Below, in pieces: positions 11,064-23,587 of a DNA stretch of 64,000 bases. The stretch comes from Galaxea fascicularis (Eukaryota > Cnidaria > Anthozoa > Scleractinia > Euphylliidae). Every line of letters starts with the position of its first letter. The first letter of the stretch is position 1. Where the stretch lies: positions 24,792,225-24,856,224 of the forward strand of contig OX419344.1 in the NCBI GenBank assembly GCA_948470475.1, given 5' to 3'. The translations under genes and the position numbers were made by a program. The notes below the pieces were generated by a model. It had not been told where the DNA came from. It saw only the letters and a program-made list of their open reading frames with translations, and made no database searches.

Positions 11064-11799
11064 CAGGGTCCGAAATTAACTTTTTAACATGGTCGCCATG
11101 TGGCGACTTAACTAAAATTTTTGGTCGCCAGGTTTCGATTTGTGGTCGCCAAATTTTTTTCCCTTTCTTTTTACAATAAAAAGCGAAAATGCATGTCTTG
11201 GATATCTCTACAATTAAAATAGCCTCTGGAATCAACAGTGGGATATTTCCAAACTCGATCTTTTAGTGAATTACCTTTTAAAAAGAAATACTGTCCAGCC
11301 TTGAATGTAAGTATAGTAAGCCATCTTCTCCTCAATTCTTTGGTTATTTCATTTCATTTGTTTTTGTTCTAGAACAGCCACACAGTTACGGGTTATGCTC
11401 TTACAACGCGATCAATATGCATCGCCATGTTGCTCGCACCAGGTCACAAACGTGCCATAGTTCACGCACATAGTCGCTTGTGTGCCCGCGATATGTAACG
11501 GGAAACTGCTGAAAAATGGTGGCAGACTCGCTACGATCGTAAGCTGTACAATTGCGGCAATTATACAGGAAACCCTTTCCATTTTATTGCAGAAGCAGAG
11601 TCAAGATAAAAGTTAGCTGTTGGCTAGAAGATCTAAATTTTATTTGCAATTGCTGTTTCTGGAAATCAAAGTTAACGTAAATTTTGTCTATTGCGGCGAA
11701 ATAGCTGGTCGCCTACTGGCGACCAGTTGTCAAATTCTGGCTGCCAGTGCAAAATTTTCAGTCGCATTGGCGACCAGGAAGGCGCAATTTCGGACCCTG
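11064..11799. mobile_element. 736-bp non-autonomous DNA element, CAGGGTCCGAAATT ends
   Basis: Terminal CAGGGTCCGAAATT at 11064 is matched by AATTTCGGACCCTG ending at 11799. Both ends continue with repeated GGTCGCC/GGCGACC words. ATAAA flanks both sides (11059-11063, 11800-11804), consistent with a 5-bp target duplication. Small open frames inside show no recognised domain. hAT-like termini often read CAGGG, but hAT makes 8-bp duplications, so superfamily is unresolved. Confidence 0.75.
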
Positions 11800-12007
11800 A
11801 TAAAACGTCTTTAATCTGGTATGCAAGAATTTTCTACAAATCAACTAACATTTTTCACTTTGATATTACCCTGTTTTTAGTAATACAAGTTTTGTGGGTT
11901 TTTTTAGATGGTACCAATTCCCTGGTGAAAAACCTCACAGGATCTTCAAGGATCTGGGAAGATCTTCAAAAACCTGCAAGGATCCGCACAGAAAAAGATC
12001 TTTTAAG

Positions 12008-12172
12008 GATTGTTCGGATGGTTAGAGCACTGTACTTGTAATGCAGAGGCCCTGGGTTAAACTCCCGCTCTGGCCATGAGCTGGAGATGTTTTCGTGAAA
12101 GTCCTGAGTTCCACTCCCTGACTATACTTGTAAATAGCCAACTGTTTGGCATCCTGCCAGTTTGGATTCTTA
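12008..12172 (+). repeat. tRNA-derived SINE, family C, adjoining a Penelope relic
   Basis: The head has A-box-like TGGTTAGAGCA and B-box-like GGGTTAAACTC, and the body ends in AGCCAACTG..CCAGTTTGGATTCTTA. The same body is found at 19655-19992 and 53870-54142 on the minus strand. It is a SINE rather than a functional tRNA, as the head lacks paired stems. Confidence 0.65.
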
Positions 12173-12300
12173 ACCTGATTTAGGCTAACGCTTGAAACGT
12201 CAGCTTTTAGAATCCCTGTATGGTGGTCAATTGACATTACCAACTCGGTCAATAAAACCAAAGTTTTGTGTAAAACTCCCCCACGACACAGCACCACAGT
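12173..12300 (+). mobile_element. Penelope-like pLTR relic with a broken hammerhead
   Basis: AACGCTTGAAACGTCAGC, then TTTTAGAATCCCTGTATGGT, matches the minus strand of the ribozyme-bearing tail at 1215-1285 almost base for base, but the core reads CTGATTT (12175-12181) instead of CTGACGA. The cleavage core is therefore lost. The segment continues with GGTCAATAAAACCAAAG, typical of this pLTR. Confidence 0.65.
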
Positions 12301-13461
12301 TTCTTTAGAAACTACCCTCTTTACTCATCTGATCAATATTAGGTTGTTCAAACTAATGGTGGATAAAACAACTTGTGAACACTTTCCAAGGTCAAATGAA
12401 AATCAACCTATTATGACAAAATGCAGGCTTGTCACTAATTTTTGAAATAGGCACCAATGTGTGTGGTGCAAAAAGTAGCCAGGAAATCCAGCTGTTTGTG
12501 GTATGGTCAATCTAAACAATCTAAATAAGAAGTCGGCAATCTAACTCAGAATTCAAGAGGAAAGTCCCTGAATCCTGGCCCTTAAATAATGATTGCACTG
12601 GAAATGAAGAGAACATACATGCATAGGGTCTCCCACAACTGATTTGACTCACTCAATACTATATTGACATAGGTGGGTCAGAAAATGCATGAATATGGTT
12701 GGTGAGGAAATCTTATTATTTTCACTGCTTGATTATAAAAATAGGGTACGAACAATTGAACTAAAAAACAATATTGATCATGAGTACTGAAAAATGTAAC
12801 GGTAACAACTAACAACGATTTTAGTAAACAAAACAACTAAACATGTGCAGAACCTGTGGAGTTGTTTGATTTAGCTCTTACCATTACACCTCTTTTAAAA
12901 TATAAATTTAACTTGAAATTGTATGTACATGACGATAACCTTTTTGCTCAAATATGACAGACACATTTTCTGCATTTACGTAGACATAAATTATAAGTAT
13001 TAGGAATACTAAGTCTGCATCAAACGAATCAAATGACTAGGCATTTAATCTACACACTGGCAAAACGTCCAGTTGTAAACCAATAAGGGCAATATTTTCA
13101 GCCCACCAACAGTACGACCATAAAACTGTTAAACTGCAACAATATGAACTTGCATGTGTACATAAACTCAAATTAAGCATAATAGTCGTGTAAAAAATCT
13201 AGAATCAACTACAATTTAGTATACTCGAACGCCGCTGTGTTAATGTACGTCTGAAAATTAGTCCCTTCTCCCGTTAAACAAGGTGATTTGGGCGAAAGTC
13301 AAGTAAAACAGCTTTGGAAAATGCAGTATGCCAAATAAAGGAAGAAAACATAAATCCGTAAACTACGGCTTGTAATGCAAGTCAACGTTGGCGAAAAATG
13401 CGAAGTCATTCTCTAATAAGCCTCAATTTAGGCCGGCGTAGTAGGAAGTAAAAACTCTCAC
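12301..13461. other. AT-rich non-coding stretch, likely first intron of CAB39
   Basis: No recognised exon, RNA or transposon. If the donor at 13456-13461 (GTGAGA on the minus strand) is used, this is part of the 5'UTR intron of CAB39. Confidence 0.4.
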
Positions 13462-13560
13462 CTGAATTATTTTCAATCACTCTTAAGACTTTTCGAAGTT
13501 GGAAAGACAATAAAGTTAAGGAAACGACTTTCAACACGATGTAAACGCCTCAACGGAAGC
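13462..13560 (-). promoter_or_regulatory. CAB39: Possible 5' non-coding exon and promoter of CAB39
   Basis: On the minus strand AATTCAG is followed by GTGAGAGTTTT, a good splice donor at 13461/13462. The sequence upstream becomes less AT-rich with CG dinucleotides. The acceptor that would pair with it lies at about 10945, just before the CAB39 start codon. Transcript data would be needed to confirm the start site. Confidence 0.35.
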
Positions 13561-14752
13561 AATGGAAATTACAAATCGCTCCAGCTTTCCCGGTCAAAAT
13601 GGCGCTTCAATAATTGTACGATGTCATTTTCATTGTATTGTACATAGAGAGGAAGTTCATTTTTCAAGAAAGTGGCGGCTTTTATCGCATATCGGGAAAA
13701 ATATTGTCGCTGTTTTAAGCTTGTCTTTCACCTCTCTGGAAGGCTTAGGAGCGATTTTTTGTTGTATGCCACAAACTTCCATCTGCGGAGAAATGGATCA
13801 TTTCATGGCTTTTTTCGACGCAATGACGCATGAAGGGGTATTTTTCCCGGGCGGGGACTCCCGTATAAAAATGACGGGGGAGGTGCTCGTCGGGAATTTT
13901 GAAAACAGCAAAGCTCTCAAATTTCACGCACTGAGCGTGAGACACACGCAAACAAACGCAGTCTTACGCTCTCATGCCGAAACTATTACTTTTCACGCAC
14001 AAGGTTTTTGATGTAAAAACAGTTCATTTTGAGGTAGAAAATGGTCAAAATTGCTACTACCTAATAAACCATCACTCCCGGCGTTGAACACTTTCCAACA
14101 GTGGAAATTCCATTTAAGAAAAGAAGATCAAAGTGCCGACACAATACTCCCCCCCCCCCCTCAGAAATAAGCCAAATTTTGTACTTCCCCTCGGAAAAAA
14201 TCACAAGATCAAAGGCCACCGACTGCCTCACCCCCTCAGAAATGACTTTGCCCACCCCCTTCAGAAAATGTCATCCATAGGGGTGGAGGGGTGGGGGTGT
14301 GTGGATATTAAATAGAATGGCCCAGTGTTCATTAGAGGTTGAGACTTAGCATTACAGATTACAGCCCTTCTAATGACAGCTCTGTGTATCGCCCACCACA
14401 GGGAAAGAATGATACTGTTGTGGCACTCTTGGAAAGAGATGAAAGTGAAACATGACATGACAGTAACAGCTGCTAAAAAGAAGAAGAAATGAAAGCGAGG
14501 AACTCTCCACACACAAAGTTCAGAATTATTTTGTTATTTATTCTTGGAATATTCATTCATTGCAATAATATTGATATCGCCTATGCAAACAGCAAACCCA
14601 AGGGTATGTTTGATAGCTTTTTTTCTAGTACACATTAGAAATGTTATGGCCATTAAACAAGTATGAAAGAACTCTGAAACAGAACAATGCAACAAATGGC
14701 TGTGAAGGCAGCCCTGTGAAGTACATATAGTCCCCCTCGTTGTGACATACAG

Positions 14753-17700
14753 TCAGCTGACATTTTGTGATGAACATTTTAATGTATTTAGTAATCCATT
14801 AATATCACCAATAGCCTTGTTATTCTGCTCCAGAACACTTTTGATCATAGCTTCTCTGTCTGGTAAAGCACATAGTTTTGTTAAGGAGTCTTTGCCACAT
14901 TCAAGTTTCTGTTGATAAAATTTGAAAACAAGATAATTTATAAAAATTTATTGCTGTTTACTTGACAGTGAGCTCCATGTATTTCTCTAGACACAAGCAT
15001 CCAATGAGGTGGAAATCAGATTATAAGCTTTATTTTGAGGGATAAACTTATAGCAACAGATAAGTTTGGGAGCAAGTGCCTTAAAGGCTGGTGGAGACAG
15101 TTAGCAGTTGTGTGGGTGGTCATGGGATCAAACCTCGGCTGGACCAACACTCAGGGTCTTTAAAGAAATGAGGAGAAAGTGCTGCCTTTGTAATGACATC
15201 TGCAGATGATTAGACTTTCTAGACTTCGTGTATAAGGGCGATAAATACTTTTCGTTGGCCCTATCTCACTTCACTTTGCTGTTAAATTAACTTAAATGTT
15301 TAAGAACCCACACACTGATCGAAAAGAGAGAGGGGCATAGTGCCTGGTGTAGAGGTCTATCTACTGGAGAGGGGAATGTATAATTTACTCTATATAATTG
15401 TAAACTGCACATTAAGTAGTCTGGTAAAAGCCCCACAACCAGTATTGTAAATTAGTCTTGCGAGGAAAACGTTTAGAGATTCAGCAGGCAAATAACCTTA
15501 CTCGGAGGCCAGCAAGCAAGCAAATGTGAATGCAAGCAATAATGCATGAGACACTAGAGGGCTTGAGACTGGTGGCCCCCTTAGCTGTGGGAAGGGCAAC
15601 TGCTGACCAGTATTATCTTGAGTTTAATCTTGCCTAAAATACATTTCCATGCAACCACATGAAATGACAAATTGGGACATTGAATCTTGTGTATATAATA
15701 TAGGACATAATGAAAGGTTGGACCTGATAATGTGCAAATCAGCTGAAGCTTGACCGAACAAAAATAATGTTGTAACTGTGTATGTGGTTAAGAGTGGTGT
15801 ACCCCTTATAGGCTGAGCACCTACAGTGTACAGGAGTGAAGCATCATACTCATACAACAAACATAAACCCCACAATTTGGAGTTTGCCTCCTACATACCT
15901 TAAAAAGTTTAAGACAGTACAGTGGCCATATTCAATTCAATTATAATTAGTTGATCTGAATTAAACATTCTGAGGGCCTTGCCGTAGTCACTCATTAATG
16001 ATTTAGAAAGCGTGTCCCCTGTATTTTAATACTATTAATAACAGCTAAGTGAGGGTATAATATCCCATAGAGGTGATAGATCTCCTTGTTTTGAGTTGAT
16101 TTCCTTTGTCTGTTTTCTTTAAGTTTTTTCATCCACAGAAATAAAAAATACGTAAATATCTAGTTTACAACGTAAGTCATTGATCCTTTTCTATTTTACA
16201 GTGGACTATTTTTGGAGAAATTCCTCTCTAGGGCTAGCTGATCTAAGTAGCTGGAATACCTCAGTAGAATTCTGACTGTTGTTGATTGTTCTGAGGACCA
16301 CATTTCCAGTGAACTGTTGATTATGAATATCTGATTGAAAGTTGAATAAAGGAAGCCAAAACATTTACACTTAGATATTACAATAGATTTAGATTTAGAA
16401 GTAAGTCATTACATGGCAGGATAACTCATAAACTACCTGGTGGGGTTAATTATAATGGAAGATTGAATCAGTATGTGTGTGTCATTACGTGTTTTGACAG
16501 TGGGTGTTTTAAATACATAATTTTCGCAGTAAATGGTTCAAATGCCATTAAATGTTTGTTATTTCTTTAAAAAGAATAATGTTGTTTTCAGGTCAGGTGT
16601 GTATTCACTTGATTATTTTCCTATACTACACCACCTCTGTGATTCAAACTTCTCTAAACATTTTGATATTGCATGGTGCCATTAATAAGGGATAACACAA
16701 TAAAAACAGTCAGCCTGAAAAAGAGTATAATTATTAGGATACAATCAAATCTTTTAATCTTTTGAAGTTCATTGCTAACAGCCCTGTAGATCCAAGAAGA
16801 GAAAAGAAATGCATTTGTTAGAAATGTATGTTGACATAGGCCAATGCAGATTAACCTGAAGCTATAATATTTTGATGAAAATGTTTGCTCCATTAACAAA
16901 AAAATACTGACCCCCACTTCTCAGGATCCCATACTGTGTCTTGGTAAAACGTTCTCCTCTGTGAGGGTGTGGCCTTCACCCATTCTCTCCAGTGATGAGC
17001 TGCCTGCAAGTATCTGCATGGGTGGAATTCCAAACAAATAATAAACCACTCTCTTAATGAAACTTGTTATGAGAGTATGTGAGTAAGTCTACAGGGTCTT
17101 GTTTCTTTAAAGCTTAATTACAGGTTATAGGGCCTAATACAGGGGTTTCATTAGAAGCCACCAAGCTATGAAAATCACTACCTGCTTTGTCAGAATTTAC
17201 CTCTCACTGCAGCCTACTTTGTCTAAATTTTCACTCAAATGGTTTTAAAAAACGTTCATCAGGTTGCTACCTACTTTGGTTCACTCAGACGGCTATTTCA
17301 AACATTATTGAAACCCCAACTAAGAAGCACTTTTGCTGATTGATTACTAACATTTATTTATTGGAACTGTATTTACACCCAAGTACATTTCAGTTTTGTC
17401 ATGTGAAGCTTACTTGTGATATGCAGCACACTGCTCTGCATCTGTCAGGCTAAACTGTTGGATGCCACCACTTGGCAGCACAAGCTGGCAGGAGGAGTTT
17501 TCCTTATCATCAATTACATTTCTTAAGTCGAGGATTGTTCTGTCACTGAATACTACATTGATGTTTCCGTTTGAGTAAGCCTTGAATCTTCCTGTTCCTG
17601 GCACATCAGCAGTTTCCACAACATGGGCTGGATGAAATGGTTTGGACAAGCCAATCAGAGAGTTTGATGCCTGTAAAATTCACAATGACCTTTCTTAGCT

Positions 17701-20700
17701 TGAAATGATCCCATGCATTCTTTCCCTTTTGCTGTCCTTACAATAATTTTAGAAGTTTGCCGAAATAGTGTGAGAATAAGAATTGTTATTAATAGACATC
17801 ATAAAACATCAAAGAGTTCCACAGATTAAAGTTAATTGTTTACCAGCATGAGCTTAAATGATGGGCACCAGGATGCTGACTTACAGGGAACACAAGAATG
17901 GCAGGGTGAGGTTTAGCCAGAAGGAATTACAGTGATCAGATTTGATACTCTTGGGTTTATAATTTGGAAATTAAGTTAATGTCACTGGTATGGACTTTAC
18001 TATCTCTTTTCTCTGAAGACATTTCAAGGTGGGACTCAGACTGGCTTATCATTAAATTTACATTCAAAATGGTTACGCCCAAGGTTATGCACCTCTTTCC
18101 AGCAACATCTTCTTTCTGACTGCTGTCCAGTACTGCTCAAGAATTCTATGAAACTAAGGTATATTAACAACATGACAGTATTGTTGATGTCACTGTTTAG
18201 AAAATGGCTTGTGGCTTTCCGTCCAACATAATGTTTTTATGATAGCAAATTATTGATTGCAGTGGAAGTCCTTTTTCTGAAATTTTAGCTGCCATATATA
18301 ATGGCTAAAAGGAAGCTTTGCAATTAAGGCAAGCCAAAAAAAAACCCTACAGAATGACTTCCAAATACAACACCTGGACACATACCGGTAGTTATTAAAA
18401 GGATTATTCTTAAAGACATTTTTGTAGGGGGTAGGGGGAGGAGATTTGGCATTTCAAAATTGGTTTGGTGTGTCAATCAACATCTCCTGAAATAGCTTAC
18501 ACTTACAGTCAGTGGAGAGAGGTTTATAGTAAGAAGAAACTTGACATTTTAGGGGCTTCTCTTCAGACAGCATGATTGATTAATTAATTCATTCATTTTT
18601 TGATTGAAATTTTGCAGTAACTGTGCCACCCTTATTTTTCACCCTATGCCCAAATGGAGTTCATGTTTAATTGGAACCAATGAGAAGTGTATGAATATTG
18701 TAAGGTAAACTTTGGACTTGGTCTTCTCTTGATTATTATCGACCAGCTGACTGGTCACAGTCTGCTTATATATAGTTTTCAGGCATTGACTGGGAATGTT
18801 ACCCTGCAGCATGTTTTAAAAGTCTGCCAATGGAGTATTGTCCCCTCAGCAATCTGTCTGGAGGTGGCTTGTCAGCTGAATAAACTCTTTCCTGAATCTT
18901 TACACCCTGTAGAAACCAAAGCAGTTGATATAAGTATCAAAATATAAAAGTGTAGGAAAGGAATATCACTACCTCAATAAAGTGGAACACATCACGTTTC
19001 TCAAATTTGTCCATTTAAAGGAGATATTTTTTTTACCCTTTAACCCCTAAGGGGTCTCCTTTGACAAGTAAAACCATCTGGCATTAGCCAGAGTAAAAGT
19101 CACTCTTAGGAGGGAAAGGGTTAACAAATAGATTCCATTTGGCAGTGCATGCATACTGTGATATCACATGGATGACATCAAAAGGCGATGAGAACAAGGA
19201 AGCACGCTACAAGAACCAGCTAAGTGGCATGACTCAAGGATGTAGATGATAGCCGGGAGCCGGAGAAAATACCCGACTGTCAACTTGTTTTTCCCGGCTG
19301 AAAAACCTTCTGTGGTCTTAAAAATCTGTAGGAATGGATTCTTGTAAACCCGCCTGTGAACTGATAATTACCGTCTGTTAAAAATTTTATCTACATCCCT
19401 GTGACTGTTTTTTTTTTAACTATGTTTTGCCATCCTCTATGATTATCAAAAACACCCCTCTACCTACGGGCCTGATGAAGACCTCTCTGTGTGACCCATG
19501 AGTTAATGAAAACATGATTGTTTCCTTTAAACTCCTTGTGAGATTAACAACCATATGTGTGTCAAATGTTCAAGTTTACCACCCACCTTGCAAATTTAGA
19601 CAATGGAGGAAGGCCACTAATGTCAAACTCCCTGCTCCCCATGCATGGAACATTCAATTCAATTCAATTCTTTATTTATTCACACTGTAAACAGTATTTA
19701 CATGCAATTTAGATAAAAAAAAAAAGTGGGGGGGGGGGGGGGAGAGAGGAAAATATTAGGTAATTAAATAAATACCTAATTCACCACTCCCGCTTTATGG
19801 GCTCCTGCCACCCCCCAAGAGGGGCTTTTCAGGGACAATGAAACCAATAGTACAAATGAAAAAAAAAAAAAAAAACAGAGTTTAGAGCCCCAACTGGTGG
19901 GACGCAGACCAGTTGGCTATTTACAAGGATGACTGAGAATCCGGGTCACTGCATTGAAATTTAGTGCCGTAAACCACTTGGCCATCCAGCCTCCACAGGT
20001 AAGCCACAAAGGAGTATAAGATTCATGTGTGCAGTGGTGAAAATAGCAAAAGCTTTCTAGCTGGACACCCACAGCAGTCAAGTAGCTGCAGGCAGCAGAA
20101 GGCTCAGGTTAATTCAGCTAAGATATACCTACATACTTAGAAAACTGGGTGGTAAGATTTAAACTGGTATCAGTGTTCCAGATAAGAGCAGGGTCTCAGG
20201 TCAAAAGCCAGAGAAATCTCAGGCTCCCTGACCTGACACACTGAGTTGTTGAGTAAAAAATTTTGGGAGGATCAATGTCTACTGACCCCTTAGAATTCTT
20301 CCATGACCCCTTGACTCTGAAAGTTATCTGGAACACTGCTGTATAGTAACAGAGTTTCAGGAAGGGGATGTTGAGGCTTTAAATTGACTATTGAATATAA
20401 TTTACCCTGGTATTCAGAATTTGAAGTACAACTTCATCCAAAAATATAAAGGAAAACAATATTTTAAAAAGCCGCTATAAGAAGAATGCATATGTACAGA
20501 ATCCTGTACCTGTTTTTGATTCTGCTCAACAAACCAGTGGTTGTAGTACCTCCCAGTTGCTGTCTGTGACCTCATCACAGAACCATCTCCGGGGTCGATC
20601 TCAACAGTAAAAAAACCAGTTGTCTGTCTGAAAAACCTGCTGGCAAAACAAAATAACTGATGAAGCAGACCAGAAGGAAGGTCCAGACATTAATGTCACA

Positions 20701-23587
20701 TGCTCCAGCCCTCCTCTCTGGTCACTAACTCTATTCAGCAGTATTATAATCTTTCAGTTTTCAACTTCCCCTGGCTGTCAGTCATAACATTGAAAAAGGT
20801 CAATGAAGACTGCATGATCCTCACAGTTGTGAACACAATTTATGCAATTGCATAAAGAAGCCTGAAAACAATTCAGGACTTCAACAGGGTTTGACCCTGT
20901 GATACCAGTGTGATGCTCTAACCAACTGAGCTATGAATCCACAGATTTGAGGAGCTGGTCAATAATAATTATTGTGGGTTGCTAAGAAGGTCTTGGTAAA
21001 AGACAAATACCCCCTTGATGTTTGGAGGAATTTAGGGCTCCCAGCTGGATCATCCCACCAGGGCTCTTGTCAACATTCCTTGTCTTGCCAAGACCCTGGG
21101 AGACCAGGCCAGGAAACCTAAATCCAAGCAACATTTTATTTTGAAATTTTTCAAGTTCCTGTTTTGGCCAGGATCCAAGAACACATACTGGGAAACCTAA
21201 ATTCCACCAGGAATTCCACAGAAAATTCCCAATGGACAAAAGACCATCTCTTGTCGCGATCCCTGATGGGATCCAGTGATGCAGAATGAATAATAATAAT
21301 GATGATAATAACTTATTTTAGTCTCAAATTGTTCTAGCCAAACACTAGTGTTCTACTTATTGGCGAGACTGTAAATCAATAAACACTAAATCCAATCAAA
21401 TCAAATGGTGGTTTTTGAGGAGAGGGGAAAACCAGAGTACCCTGAGAAAAACCTCTCAGAGGAGAGTAGAGAACCAACAAACTCAGCCCACTTATGACGC
21501 CGAGTTCGGGAATCGAACCTGGGACACATTGGTGGAAGGTGAGTGCTCTTACCACTGTGCCAACCCTGCTAAATGAATGAATGAGTGACAGACTGAATGA
21601 ATTATAATTATACTAAAAAATTAGCAGTACTTCTGCTGCTTGGAGACACTGTACAATAAGTTACAGACCTGAAGATTGTACCATCTTTCCAAATAACTTT
21701 CATGTTTGGCTGCCAAAACATTTCTTGGTCCATATGACCACACTCAGCTGGCAGCTAAAAGTTTTAAAAAATGTAGTCAGACAAGTTAAACACAATATAA
21801 AGGAAATGTTTAGGGTTCTATGAAGTGCATGTTTACTGCCTAATGCTTTAGTGGTTTTGGTATTAAATAAAAAAATGATTTAATTATTCTTTGAATATAT
21901 ATTATTTTTTATGACTTTTGATTGTAACATTGCCATAGTCATACAATGTTTTTTTTTTTTTAAACTATTTTTGAAGATACCTTGCATAATATTTGTGACC
22001 ACGATATTTATGAAATCACAACTTTGATCCAATACCTGGGTTATCCATGTGTGAAGATGACAGGCCTGGCATGTGTGTGGAAGTGATTCTGGCAGTTTTG
22101 CCACATGGTTATGACTATGAGGGTAGGTGGTAGGAAGTTCTTCTGTCAAATTCACAGCATCAAGTACAAGTTGAAGGGGGTACTGCCAGCATTCATGATA
22201 TGAACACAAAGAGTGAATCTGTTCTTGCCAGACAAAATAACGTTTCTGATGTTGTGCCTGTGGATCTTCAACCTTCGCTCTCTGCAAAAGGTTAAGAAAA
22301 ACTGTTTTCACAAGAATTAGACAGTTCAACAAGCTTTAGTCTAATCTCTCTTTTATACAGGTATCAAATCTGTAGTGACTATCTTTTGTTTGAGCTGTTT
22401 TCATTTCAAGACAGGAGGTACCACAGGAAGCCTAATCAGGGAGTTTGACATCAAAAGTTTATATAAAGAGATACTGTACACCGTTAAAAGCTAGAATTTC
22501 AACGAACTAAATAGTGGTGGAAATATTGATATTCTAGCCAAATAAAGCCTTACTAACTTCACCCTACTGTTTCCTTCCACTGCCATTTGGTTTGGTGATA
22601 ATCAATAGTCAATTGATCACGTCAATTGTCATTGGTTATCACGTCGATTGTCATTGGTTATCAATATCAATATTGATAATTGAGAGCGAGGTGTGTATTT
22701 GTTTGTGTTTTACACTGTTTTCAGTTAAATATTTATATAATCTTGAATATTACCACTGGGGTTTAAAAAAATATATACACTCTGCGTACACTGAAGATGC
22801 CAGCAGAAACCTGAATTTGGTTTGAATGCCAATTGATGGCAATCTATGAAGTTTGCGACAACTTTTGTGTGATTATCGATTGACCAATGACTGACAGATG
22901 CCAGTTAACAATAATTAATCGATTGTTATTGATTGATCAATTGATTTCCAATCATTGATTTCCATTGACTGTTCAGGCCCTGCAGCTAGTGGTCAGAGTG
23001 GGATTTACTTGGCCATCCTGCCTCCTATACTACTCTAGATTCTATATCTTATGAGGATAGACATGAGCTGTTTTCCAAGTTTACATAGCATATAATTTTG
23101 GGCTCTTTACCTTAGGCAAGGAGTACTGGACTTCAGTTAGAAATTTTACGCGAAATGTTTGTCTGTGTGGCATGATCGTTAAGCTTGCTAGGCCATCAAG
23201 GGATGTAACATGAGCAGAACCATCAGACAGTTTTTCAGCAGACTCAGTGCTGGAATGATCAGGCCAGTAACAACAGGTGATACCATTGTAACCAACAAGT
23301 TCCTGTTGATCTACAAGTTCCTTATAGATATATGGTCTGGCTGCATACAAGTTACGAATTCTGACTGCCTGAATTATTTTACTTCTGAACGGGCTTATGG
23401 CAAATCTTGTAAGTTGCTTCATTTCAACTTTTCTAGGTCCTCCTTGACAATGGCGGAAAGCTGATCCACAAGGCGACAGTTCGAGAGAGCTCCCATCCTT
23501 GTACTTGAGAAATAGACCGTCGTCTTCATAAAGAATGAACAAATCAAGCGGGCACATTCCTTGCAGTGTTTTCAAATCTGCCGCCAT
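14753..23587 (-). CDS. C5orf34: C5orf34 homologue
   Basis: A conserved animal protein of unknown biochemical role. Ten coding exons join in frame to 536 residues: 23111-23587, 22036-22281, 21669-21754, 20510-20639, 18803-18906, 18093-18153, 17414-17670, 16912-17013, 16743-16783 and 14753-14859. Diagnostic stretches match the human protein (about 638 residues): an N-terminal ILYEDDGLFLKYKDGSSLEL block followed by SPCGSAF, TSLDGLASL, then VYSADKPPPDRLL, RRCCWKE, GTGRFKAYSNGNINVVF and a C-terminal DINGLLNTL. The start is the ATG at 23587; a longer frame to 23629 has no ATG. The last intron has a U12-like donor and is the only junction whose acceptor was chosen by phase. A polyadenylation-type AATAAA lies at about 14541. 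The gene is head-to-head with RAB6. Confidence 0.88.
15095..15470 (+). repeat. tRNA-derived SINE, family A, decayed head
   Basis: Body CTGGACCAACACTCAGGGTC, then GAGGAGAAAGTGCTGCCTTT and ATTAGACTTTCTAGACTTC, is shared with copies at 38757-39122 (minus) and 52751-53208 (plus). The tRNA-like head is recognisable only by position. It lies in the putative U12-type intron of C5orf34. Confidence 0.75.
19227..19402. mobile_element. Miniature element with GATGTAGAT inverted ends, copy 1
   Basis: Left GGATGTAGATG and right ATCTACATCC are inverted. The interior TTTTTCCCGGCTGAAAAACC, then AATGGATTCTTGTAAACCC, recurs at 37370-37512. No coding capacity. Confidence 0.6.
19655..19992 (-). repeat. tRNA-derived SINE, family C
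   Basis: On the minus strand the head GATGGCCAAGTGGTTTACGG is followed by a body ending in TAGCCAACTGG..CCAGTTGGGGCTC, an A-run, an internal region and an (ATTGA)n tail at 19655-19672. Homopolymer G (19727-19741) interrupts it. It lies within a C5orf34 intron. Confidence 0.7.
20815..20945 (-). repeat. tRNA-derived SINE, family E
   Basis: The minus strand reads CATAGCTCAGTTGGTTAGAG (A box) and GGGTCAAACCC (B box), then a tail TTCAGGCTTCTTTATGCAAT. A tail-only copy lies at 56755-56840. The D-arm and T-arm resemble a tRNA, but the acceptor stem does not close. Confidence 0.75.
21285..21572 (-). repeat. tRNA-derived SINE, family B
   Basis: On the minus strand the head AGCAGGGTTGGCACAGTGG is followed by GGTTCGATTCCCGAAC, body TTTGTTGGTTCTCTACTC and GGTTTTCCCCTCTCCTCAAA, and an (ATT)n tail. 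Other copies are at 35225-35490, 49490-49768 and 52590-53235. Confidence 0.8.
22594..22970. repeat. Degenerate ATTGATCA/ATTGGTTATC palindromic words
   Basis: Clusters of short self-complementary words built on ATTGAT, for example TCAATTGATCA and TATCAATATCAATATTGATA, occur at both ends of the interval, with a plain AT-rich middle. It may be a decayed inverted-repeat element; no terminal boundary can be fixed. Confidence 0.4.

Noticed and set aside
13562..14011. 149-residue plus-strand open frame
   Set aside because: No recognisable domain or homologue. Its second half resembles dispersed non-coding repeat sequence with oligo-C tracts nearby, and it lies where the CAB39 promoter is expected.
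14860..14908. Ordinary acceptor before AAACTTGAATGT for the last C5orf34 exon
   Set aside because: It has a better pyrimidine tract, but joining it to exon 9 puts a stop immediately after the junction and leaves a total length not divisible by three.
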